From DASUAS01 sp036271015 (GTDB lineage: Bacteria; Actinomycetota; Acidimicrobiia; IMCC26256; DASPTH01): a DNA stretch of 8,917 nucleotides. Location: positions 1 through 8,917 of the forward strand of contig DATBBL010000244.1 in assembly GCA_036271015.1 (NCBI GenBank), written 5' to 3'. The translations under genes and the position numbers were made by a program. Shown piece after piece: positions 1-5,465 of the stretch (the stretch's first letter is position 1; the number at the start of each line of letters is the position of its first letter). Below the pieces are notes generated by a model that saw only the letters and a program-made list of their open reading frames with translations, was not told where the DNA came from and did not search any database.

Positions 1-450
1 CTCGTCGTGCTCGTCGAGGTACTCGGTGATGAGCTCGGTGAACTTCAACGTGCCGGAGCGGCCCTGCTTCTCCCACTCGTCGCCCCGACGGCCACGCGCG
101 TGGAGCACGTCGCCCACGACGAGCGGCCGGTGGTACTCGTAGTGCTGCTCCGCGTGCAGCGACGTGCCCCCGCCCCCTGAGCCGCCCCCGGAGCCGCCCG
201 ACGGCACGCTGGGCGCGGCGCCGGTCGCGTTCCGGCCCGAGCCGAACCACGGCTCCCCGGCCTTGGGCCGGAGCGGATAGTCGGGGTCGAACTGCGCGCT
301 GGCGGTGACGAACGTCGGCGGGGCCGGGATGGCGCCGACCTCCGACCGCCGGGCGACGTCCTCGTCCGCATAGACCGGGTTGGGATCACCGATGGCGCGG
401 GCGAACATCATCACGTGCCCCGCCTCGATCGGAAAGCGTTCGATGGCCAT
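1..450 (-). CDS. MaoC / FAS1-like dehydratase domain protein (3' end cut off by window edge)
   Basis: The 150 visible codons read as a hot-dog-fold MaoC dehydratase N-terminal domain (PF13452-like). This family hydrates or dehydrates enoyl-/3-hydroxyacyl-CoA in the cytoplasm. The hydratase-2 signature is recognisable at residues 21-27 as GDPNPVY, but the usual catalytic His is Tyr27. This is typical of the non-catalytic half of double hot-dog or heteromeric hydratases, so the active His may lie in the missing C-terminus or in a partner subunit. Residues 84-97 form an almost pure Gly/Ser linker, followed by the family-like stretch LHAEQHYEYHRP (98-109). ATG 450 is preferred. The only in-frame alternative is GTG 465, because a stop lies at 484-486. 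No Shine-Dalgarno sequence is visible for either. The gene lies 65 bp downstream of the SDR on the same strand and is probably co-transcribed with it. The family call is firm; the substrate is unknown. Confidence 0.85.
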   Translation of the reverse strand, partial: MAIERFPIEAGHVMMFARAIGDPNPVYADEDVARRSEVGAIPAPPTFVTASAQFDPDYPLRPKAGEPWFGSGRNATGAAPSVPSGGSGGGSGGGGTSLHAEQHYEYHRPLVVGDVLHARGRRGDEWEKQGRSGTLKFTELITEYLDEHDE

Positions 451-458
451 GGGCGGGA

Positions 459-487
459 GGTTCACGCGCGGGCTCGCGCGTTGTCAA
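459..487 (-). promoter_or_regulatory. Possible promoter and small hairpin upstream of the MaoC gene
   Basis: Read on the minus strand, a perfect -35 hexamer TTGACA lies at 487-482. A weak -10 candidate, TGAACC, lies 17 bp away at 464-459. The spacer holds an inverted repeat of CGCGCG arms (480-475 and 470-465) around a 4-base loop. The -10 is poor, and GC-only arms arise easily in this genome. The alternative is that the MaoC gene is simply read through from the SDR gene. Confidence 0.25.
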
Positions 488-515
488 ACGACGACGGCGC
501 GCCCCGACTGCACGG

Positions 516-1292
516 TCAAGCGCTCAGGAACCCGAGGGCTTCGAGGTCGTGGTTCTCGAGGTACCGACCCCGGAAGTCGAGCGGCTGGTCGGCGACCCGC
601 GCCACCGCCTCGCCGTACGGCCCCATGTGCGCCATGCGGTGCTTGACGTCGTCGAACCTGGGGTCGGTGAGGTGGTACTCGACCGATTCGGTGAGCACGA
701 CGGGAGCGAGGAGGTTCAGCGCGACGCCGGTGTCGGCGAGGTCCTGCACCAGCCCGAACGAGAACGCATCGAGCCCCGCCTTGCTCGCGGCGTAGGAGAG
801 CTGCGGGACGTTGGTCGCGGGGACGTCGCGGGTGCGGGCCGCGGCCGACGTGATGTTGATGATGCGGCCTTCGTCGCGTTCGAGCATCCCGGGGAGGAGG
901 CCCTGGATCAGCGCGACCGGCGCGAGGAGGTTGAGGTTGAGCGCGGTCTTCCACCGCGAGACGGGGATGTCGAGGAACGGGCCGATGAACGTGGCCGCGG
1001 CGTTGTTCACCAGCACGTCGGGGGTCCCGCACGCGTCCTGGATCTCGCGAGCGACGCGTTCGGCGACCTCGGTGTGGGCGAGATCGGCGTTGATCGTGGT
1101 CACGTCGCTGCCGGCCGCGCGCAACTCCCCGGCGACGCTTTCGAGCGTCCCGGGCAGCCCCAGGCGGTTCGGGTTGGCGTCGGTGCTGCGACCGACGATC
1201 ACCAGCGCGTCCCCGCGTCGCGCGAAGGCGTCGGCGATCCCCCGGCCCACGCCCCGGGTCGCGCCGGTGATGACGACGGTCCGTGTGGTCAC
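516..1292 (-). CDS. Short-chain dehydrogenase/reductase (SDR) family oxidoreductase
   Basis: This is a classical NAD(P)-dependent SDR of 258 residues, the normal length for the family. It is a cytoplasmic enzyme that interconverts a hydroxyl and a keto group. The visible motifs are the cofactor-binding TGATRGVG (9-16), NNAA (96-99), the Asn region NLN (119-121), catalytic Ser149 in NITSAA, and the YAASK motif with Tyr167 and Lys171. The start is taken as GTG 1292 because a near-perfect Shine-Dalgarno sits 8 bases upstream and the Rossmann strand begins at once. An in-frame extension to 1370 would add 26 residues with no SDR character. It is divergent from the DUF35-led operon and upstream of the MaoC gene. 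In context it may act on a hydroxyacyl-CoA or a ring hydroxyl. Substrate and cofactor preference cannot be read with certainty. Confidence 0.93.
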   Translation of the reverse strand: MTTRTVVITGATRGVGRGIADAFARRGDALVIVGRSTDANPNRLGLPGTLESVAGELRAAGSDVTTINADLAHTEVAERVAREIQDACGTPDVLVNNAAATFIGPFLDIPVSRWKTALNLNLLAPVALIQGLLPGMLERDEGRIINITSAAARTRDVPATNVPQLSYAASKAGLDAFSFGLVQDLADTGVALNLLAPVVLTESVEYHLTDPRFDDVKHRMAHMGPYGEAVARVADQPLDFRGRYLENHDLEALGFLSA

Positions 1293-1446
1293 GGTGATCA
1301 CCTCCTCGGAGACGCCCGGGTGGACGGAGGTTAACGAAGTCCTCCGATCCCCGACGCGGGATGGGCCCACTCCGGGGCCACCGCTACCCTCCTCGACCGT
1401 GCCGTCGAATCCGAGGACGCGCCCATGACCCGGGCCCGGTGAGCCG
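1293..1446. promoter_or_regulatory. Divergent intergenic control region between the SDR and DUF35 genes
   Basis: This 154-bp gap must hold the promoters for both directions. On the minus strand a -10-like TAACCT (1333-1328) would give a leader of about 28 bases carrying the SDR ribosome site. It is overlapped by an inverted repeat with CGGAGG at 1325-1330 and CCTCCG at 1341-1346, a possible operator. On the plus strand TACCCT at 1385-1390 is a weak -10 candidate. A 10-bp GC palindrome, CCGGGCCCGG, sits at 1430-1439 just before the DUF35 start. No convincing -35 was seen in either direction. Confidence 0.4.
1296..1307 (-). promoter_or_regulatory. Strong Shine-Dalgarno of the SDR gene
   Basis: The minus strand reads GAGGAGGTGATC, of which GGAGGTGATC matches the complement of the 16S rRNA 3' end over ten bases. 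AGGAGG is 8 bases from GTG 1292, which fixes that start. It is the longest anti-SD match noticed in the window. Confidence 0.8.
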
Positions 1447-1845
1447 ATGAGCGACGCGCGCCGCGCCGCGCCCGACGACGCCTTCTTCTGGGATGCCGCC
1501 GCCGACGACCGTCTCGTGATCCAGCGCTGCGCCGACTGCGGCCGGTTGCGTCATCCGCCGGCCCCGATGTGCGGGCACTGCGGCTCCCTCTCGTGGGACA
1601 CCGCGCCGTCGGCGGGCCGCGGTCGCATCACCTCCTGGATGTACTCCCTGCACCCGAACCGGCCCGACGACGAGCCCCGCATCGTGATCCTCGTCCACCT
1701 CGACGAGGGCGTGCGGCTCGTGTCGAACCTGGTCGATCCGCCGGACGACGGTCCGTACGACGACCGGCCGGTGGTGGTCGAATTCCGCGACGACCGCGGC
1801 ACCCGCACACCCTTCTTCCGGGTCGACGACGGGGTGCCCTCGTGA
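1447..1845 (+). CDS. DUF35 Zn-ribbon / OB-fold protein, probable partner of the Ltp2-like aldolase
   Basis: This small protein of 132 residues has the two-part DUF35 layout. An N-terminal helix is followed by a rubredoxin-like zinc ribbon with Cys28, Cys31, Cys42 and Cys45 (CADC and CGHC). An OB-fold follows from about residue 55 to the end. Known DUF35 proteins bind thiolase-fold enzymes. In steroid side-chain degradation the DUF35 domain of ChsH2 is required for Ltp2 aldolase activity. Here DUF35 is a free-standing gene rather than the C-terminal domain of a MaoC protein. Its stop overlaps the start of the next gene as GTGA (1842-1845), which implies translational coupling and 1:1 production. 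Only a weak GGTGA ribosome site (1438-1442) precedes the ATG. The family call is secure; the partner assignment is inferred from the overlap. Confidence 0.9.
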   Translation: MSDARRAAPDDAFFWDAAADDRLVIQRCADCGRLRHPPAPMCGHCGSLSWDTAPSAGRGRITSWMYSLHPNRPDDEPRIVILVHLDEGVRLVSNLVDPPDDGPYDDRPVVVEFRDDRGTRTPFFRVDDGVPS

Positions 1846-2975
1846 CCGGCGCGATCGTCGCCGGCATCGGCGCGACCGAGTTCTCGAAGGACTCCGGCCG
1901 CAGCACCATGCAGCTCGCCGCCGAGGCGTCGCGCGCCGCCATCGTCGACGCCGGCCTGACCCCGGCCGACATCGACGGTGTCGTCACCTTCACCGTCGAC
2001 GGCAACGACGAGCTGCAGCTCATGCGCAACCTCGGGGTCGAGCAGATCACCTGGTGGTCGCGCACGCCCGGCGGCGGCGTGGGCGCCTGCGCGACCGTGC
2101 AGCACGCGGTCGCGGCGGTGACCTCGGGCCAGGCCGACGCGGTGCTCGTGTACCGCGCGTTCAACGAGCGGTCGCAATACCGCTTCGGCCAACCACACGC
2201 CCGGCCCATGGGCGCGGCCCCGCTCGACTGGTACCACACCTTCGGCATCGACACGCCGGCGAAGATGTACGCGCTCTGGTTCCGCCGGTACATGCACGCC
2301 TACGGCGCCACCAACGAGGACTTCGGCCGGTACACGGTCTCGGCGCGGCGGTACGCGGCCACCAACCCCAAGGCCTGGTTCCACGACCGGCCGATCACGC
2401 TGGAGGACCACCAGGCGTCCCGTTGGATCGTGGAGCCGGTGCTCCGGCTCTACGACTGCTGCCAGGAGAGCGACGGCGGCGTCGCACTGGTCGTGACCCG
2501 GGCCGAGCGCAGCGGCGACGTCGACCAGCCGGTCGCGATCCTTGCCGCCGCCGACGCCCATCAGCGCGACGCCAGCATCACGTCCAACTACTACCACGAC
2601 GACCTGGCGACGTATCCGGAGGCGGCCGCGTGCGCTCGTCTGCTGTTCGCCCGCGCCGGGCTCTCGCCCGCCGACGTCGACGTCGCCGAGATCTACGAGA
2701 ACTTCAGCCCGCTGGTGTTCCTCATGCTGGAGGCCTACGGCTTCTGCGGTCCGGGTGAGGCGCCGGCCTTCATCGCCGACGGCAACCTCGACCTCGACGG
2801 CGCGCTCCCCACCAACACGCACGGCGGTCTGTTGGGCGAGGCGTACATCCACGGGATCAACAGCATCCAGGAGGGCGTCCGCCAGGTGCGGGGCGCCGCC
2901 GTCAACCAGGTCCCGAGGGTCGAACGGGTGCTGGTGACCTCGTTGAACAGTGGCCTGGTGCTCGGGCGGGTCTGA
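1842..2975 (+). CDS. Ltp2-like thiolase-fold protein (probable retro-aldolase, SCP2-thiolase family)
   Basis: This 377-residue protein has the thiolase fold and closely resembles mycobacterial Ltp2 as I recall it. Shared landmarks are the N-terminal AIVAGIGATEFSK, GACATVQHAV (81-90), YRAFNERS (104-111), LEDHQASRWI (187-196), the NTHGG motif (325-329) and GEAYIHG (332-338). Ltp2 cleaves 3-hydroxyacyl-CoA of the steroid side chain by retro-aldol reaction, using two tyrosines; plausible equivalents are Tyr250 or Tyr251 and Tyr335. The C-terminal region that carries the Cys-x-Gly motif of true thiolases reads TSLNSG (366-371), with no cysteine, which favours an aldolase over a Claisen thiolase. 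Cys83 lies near the usual nucleophile position, so thiolase chemistry is not fully excluded. The start is GTG 1842, overlapping the DUF35 stop by 4 bp; the frame stays open upstream inside the DUF35 gene. Confidence 0.9.
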   Translation: MTGAIVAGIGATEFSKDSGRSTMQLAAEASRAAIVDAGLTPADIDGVVTFTVDGNDELQLMRNLGVEQITWWSRTPGGGVGACATVQHAVAAVTSGQADAVLVYRAFNERSQYRFGQPHARPMGAAPLDWYHTFGIDTPAKMYALWFRRYMHAYGATNEDFGRYTVSARRYAATNPKAWFHDRPITLEDHQASRWIVEPVLRLYDCCQESDGGVALVVTRAERSGDVDQPVAILAAADAHQRDASITSNYYHDDLATYPEAAACARLLFARAGLSPADVDVAEIYENFSPLVFLMLEAYGFCGPGEAPAFIADGNLDLDGALPTNTHGGLLGEAYIHGINSIQEGVRQVRGAAVNQVPRVERVLVTSLNSGLVLGRV

Positions 2976-3001
2976 ACGCTCGACGAACGGGAGGAGCTGC
3001 G

Positions 3002-4120
3002 ATGGCTGAGATCGCGCCGGTCAAGGTGGGGATCCTCGTCGACTACGTGGAGGGCAGCGAGCACGTCGACCCGATGGTCGATCGGGTCTTCCGCCTCGCC
3101 TTCGACGAGTACCTCACCGCCGGCGTCCTCGAACGGCCCGTCGAGCTGGTGCTGCGCGCCGCTCAGGGTCTGCCGAACGGCAGCTTCCGGGCCGTGCGCG
3201 ACGCGTTCGACGAGCTCGTCGCCGAGGACTGCGTCGCCATCTTCGGCCCGTACGTCTCCGAGAACGGGGAACCACTGCGCCGGTACGTCGAGGAGCTGGC
3301 CGAGGTTCCGATCCTCACGATGGCCGGGACCGAGAGCATGCTCGGGGAGTGGGTGTTCGCGCTCAACAACGGGTCGATGGAGGAGGAGCCCATCATCATG
3401 GCCGCGGTCTGCCGTCACGACGGTCGGCAGAGCGTCGGCATCGCCTACGAGCAGTCACTCATCGGGCAGGAGTACCTCGCCACCTGCCGGCGAGCCTGCG
3501 TCGAGGCCGGGCTGCGCATCACGGGGGAGGTCGTCATCCCGCAGGTGGCGACCGAGAAGCGCGTGGCGATGGAGCAGCTCCGAGCGGGCAACCCCGACGC
3601 CATCGTCCACGTCGGCTTCGGGCTGGGTCTGCTCGGGATGAACGAGGCGCTCGAGGCGATCGGTTGGATGCCGCCGCGCTACACGACGACCGCGTTCGAG
3701 TTCGCGCACGGCAGTGACACGTGGATGCAGCAGCTCGCCGGTTGGGTCGGGCTCGATTCCTTCGACGAGCGGAACCCGGTCGGGAACGCGTTCCTCGATC
3801 GCTACGAGGCGCGCTACGGCGACCGGCCCGAGTACTTCATGCCGGTGTACTGCTACGACATGGCGCGCATGATCGCGCTCGCCATCGCGGGTGCGAAGCC
3901 GCTCACCGGCACGGGGGTCAAAGAGGCGCTGGAGCACGTGAAGATGGTCCCGGCGGCGTCCGGGGCACCAGGCACGCGGATGCGCTTCGGCCGGTTCATC
4001 CGCCAGGGATGGATGGGCGCCGAGTACCTGGTGGCCCGCCGCGTCCTGCCCGACGCCAGCCGCACCGTGTTCCACGGCACCATCGAAGGTTCCCTCGGTC
4101 CCGCGGAGCGGTTGCCGTGA
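3002..4120 (+). CDS. Type-1 periplasmic-binding-fold protein without a signal peptide
   Basis: This 372-residue protein has the bilobed fold of branched-chain amino acid/amide binding proteins (Peripla_BP_6, LivJ/AmiC type). It starts with strand VKVGILVDY (7-15). Further landmarks are VAIFGPYVS (78-86) with a downstream VPILTMAGT (102-110), then SVGIAYEQSLIGQEYL (144-159) and NPDAIVHVGFG (197-207), and a C-terminal lobe helix around DMARMIALAIAG (286-297). There is no signal peptide, lipobox or membrane segment: the N-terminus MAEIAPVKVG runs directly into the first strand. No ABC permease or ATPase gene is in view. A cytoplasmic ligand sensor comparable to AmiC, or a substrate carrier, is therefore as plausible as transport. 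GGGAGGAG at 2989-2996, 5 bases before ATG 3002, supports the start. It lies 26 bp after the aldolase gene in the same operon. Confidence 0.82.
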   Translation: MAEIAPVKVGILVDYVEGSEHVDPMVDRVFRLAFDEYLTAGVLERPVELVLRAAQGLPNGSFRAVRDAFDELVAEDCVAIFGPYVSENGEPLRRYVEELAEVPILTMAGTESMLGEWVFALNNGSMEEEPIIMAAVCRHDGRQSVGIAYEQSLIGQEYLATCRRACVEAGLRITGEVVIPQVATEKRVAMEQLRAGNPDAIVHVGFGLGLLGMNEALEAIGWMPPRYTTTAFEFAHGSDTWMQQLAGWVGLDSFDERNPVGNAFLDRYEARYGDRPEYFMPVYCYDMARMIALAIAGAKPLTGTGVKEALEHVKMVPAASGAPGTRMRFGRFIRQGWMGAEYLVARRVLPDASRTVFHGTIEGSLGPAERLP

Positions 4121-4166
4121 CCGTCGGCATCGTGCAGTGGGCGCCCGGGCCGGGGACCGCGACCTC

Positions 4167-4172
4167 TACGTT
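4167..4172 (+). promoter_or_regulatory. -10-like TACGTT just before the acyl-CoA dehydrogenase ATG
   Basis: TACGTT fits the TANNNT -10 pattern and ends 6 bases before ATG 4179. A transcript from it would start at or next to the A of the ATG, giving a leaderless message. No Shine-Dalgarno is present upstream of the ATG and no clear -35 is visible. It would be an internal promoter of the plus-strand operon. Confidence 0.3.
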
Positions 4173-4178
4173 GTGGCG

Positions 4179-5459
4179 ATGAGCGACGATCGTCTGGCCG
4201 TGGACGCAGCGACCCCGGTCGTGGAGTGCGTGGCGCGCACGGAGGCCTGGGTCGAGGCCCACGTCCCGGTGGCGTGGCGGGAGGCGGCGGCGCGCGGTGG
4301 GAACTCGGCGATCCGGGAGGTGCGCAGCCGCGCCGACTACGAAGCCTGGTACCCGGTGTTCGGCGCGTCGGGTCTGGTGATGCCGACGTGGGCACGCGAG
4401 TACGGCGGCCTCGGCGTGACCCCCGAGACCGCGAGCGCGATGCGGGCGGTGCTGACGCCGTACAACTTGCGGGCGCTGAACCCGTTGGGGTTGAACAACA
4501 CCGCGGCGGCGCTGTTCGCGTACGGCACCGACGAGCAGAAGCTCCGGTTCCTGGCGCCCATCGTCCGCAACGAGGAGAAGTGGTGCCAGCTCTTCAGCGA
4601 GCCGGGGGCGGGCTCGGATCTCGCCTCGCTCGCGACGCGAGCGGTGCGCGACGGCGACGAGTGGGTCGTGACCGGGCAGAAGGTGTGGACCACCTGGGGG
4701 CAGGACGCCGACTTCGCCATCCTCCTGGCCCGCACCGACCCGAGCCGGCCGAAGAACAAGGGCATCACGTACTTCCTGGTCGACATGCACCAGCCCGGCG
4801 TCGACGTGCGACCGTTGCGGCACATCAGCGGTGAGGTCGAGTTCAACGAGGTGTTCCTCGACCAGGCCCGGGTCCCCGACTTCGGGCGCCTCGGCGACGT
4901 CAACGACGGTTGGCGGGTCGCCGGCGCGACGCTCTCGAGCGAGCGCCAGATGGTGGCCGGCGCCGGCTCGGGTGGCAGCGGGCGGGTCGGCGGCTCCGGA
5001 GTGGACCGCCTCCTGACGCTGGCCCGCGAGCACGGTCTGGCCGACGATCCGATGGTGCGCCAGCGGCTGGCGGCGCTGTGGAGCGAGGAGCGCATCCGGG
5101 CCTGGACCAACCAGCGGGTGGCGTCGAACCTCGCGGCCGGGCAGACCCCGGGCCCGGCGGCGTCGATCGGCAAGGTGCACCAGGCCGGGCTGAACCAGCG
5201 GGTGCAGGCGGCCGCGGTCGACCTCCTCGGGGCGCACGCGATGGCCTGGGACGCGGGCGGCGTGGTCGCGCACGACAGCGACGCCTACTACGAGTCGTTG
5301 CCGTTCGAGATCAGCGGCATGCTGCGCAGCCGGGCCAACACCATCGAGGGCGGCACCACCGAGGTGAACAAGAACATCCTCGGCGAGCGCGTGCTCGGCC
5401 TGCCCCGCGAGCCCGACGCCTGGCTCGGCAAGCCCTGGAGCGAGATCCCGCGCTCCTGA
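4179..5459 (+). CDS. Acyl-CoA dehydrogenase family protein
   Basis: This 426-residue FAD-dependent enzyme forms the alpha,beta double bond of an acyl-CoA. Its layout is an N-terminal helical domain (about 10-130), then the middle beta-domain signature CQLFSEPGAGSDLASL (136-151) and WVVTGQKVWTTWG (162-174). The C-terminal helical domain carries the ending TIEGGTTEVNKNILGERVLG (388-407). The residue aligned with the MCAD catalytic Glu376 appears to be Gly391. Glu255 in SSERQMVAG aligns by motif with the isovaleryl-CoA dehydrogenase base in helix G, so the base has probably moved there. A Gly/Ser-rich loop (261-274) follows directly. ATG 4179 is preferred to in-frame GTG 4137, which adds 14 uninformative residues; neither has a ribosome site. 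A 58-bp gap separates it from the binding-fold gene. The substrate is probably a branched or cyclic acyl-CoA, by context only. Confidence 0.92.
   Translation: MSDDRLAVDAATPVVECVARTEAWVEAHVPVAWREAAARGGNSAIREVRSRADYEAWYPVFGASGLVMPTWAREYGGLGVTPETASAMRAVLTPYNLRALNPLGLNNTAAALFAYGTDEQKLRFLAPIVRNEEKWCQLFSEPGAGSDLASLATRAVRDGDEWVVTGQKVWTTWGQDADFAILLARTDPSRPKNKGITYFLVDMHQPGVDVRPLRHISGEVEFNEVFLDQARVPDFGRLGDVNDGWRVAGATLSSERQMVAGAGSGGSGRVGGSGVDRLLTLAREHGLADDPMVRQRLAALWSEERIRAWTNQRVASNLAAGQTPGPAASIGKVHQAGLNQRVQAAAVDLLGAHAMAWDAGGVVAHDSDAYYESLPFEISGMLRSRANTIEGGTTEVNKNILGERVLGLPREPDAWLGKPWSEIPRS
5437..5456. terminator. Possible hairpin at the convergent gene ends (weak)
   Basis: GGAGCG at 5437-5442 and CGCTCC at 5451-5456 form a 6-bp stem with an 8-base loop. 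It covers the last codons of the acyl-CoA dehydrogenase gene, and its lower edge lies 9 bases beyond the stop of the convergent amidohydrolase gene. There is no U-tract on either strand, so intrinsic termination is doubtful. The two convergent stop codons are only 6 bp apart, leaving no room for a separate terminator. Confidence 0.2.
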
Positions 5460-5465
5460 GCCCGT

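Noticed and set aside
549..1334. A 261-codon plus-strand frame opposite the SDR gene
   Set aside because: The SDR gene has a full set of catalytic motifs and a strong ribosome site, and the opposite frame shows only biased composition.
1293..1370. A longer SDR start at 1370 adding 26 residues
   Set aside because: The added residues lack SDR character, and the strong Shine-Dalgarno at 1296-1307 would then lie inside the coding region.
1430..1439. The palindrome CCGGGCCCGG before the DUF35 start, considered as an operator
   Set aside because: It consists only of G and C in a GC-rich genome, so chance occurrence is likely. It is mentioned within the intergenic entry but not claimed as a site.
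1551..2852. A 433-codon minus-strand frame opposite the DUF35 and aldolase genes
   Set aside because: Both genes on the other strand carry clear family motifs, and this frame has none. Its composition (Val/Gly/Arg/Asp-rich) is that of a reverse-strand shadow.
4137..4178. GTG 4137 as the start of the acyl-CoA dehydrogenase
   Set aside because: It has no ribosome site, the extra 14 residues are not family-like, and the ATG at 4179 has a plausible leaderless promoter. It cannot be fully excluded.
3996..5273. A 425-codon minus-strand frame opposite the acyl-CoA dehydrogenase gene
   Set aside because: It has no recognisable domain and overlaps well-supported genes over its whole length.
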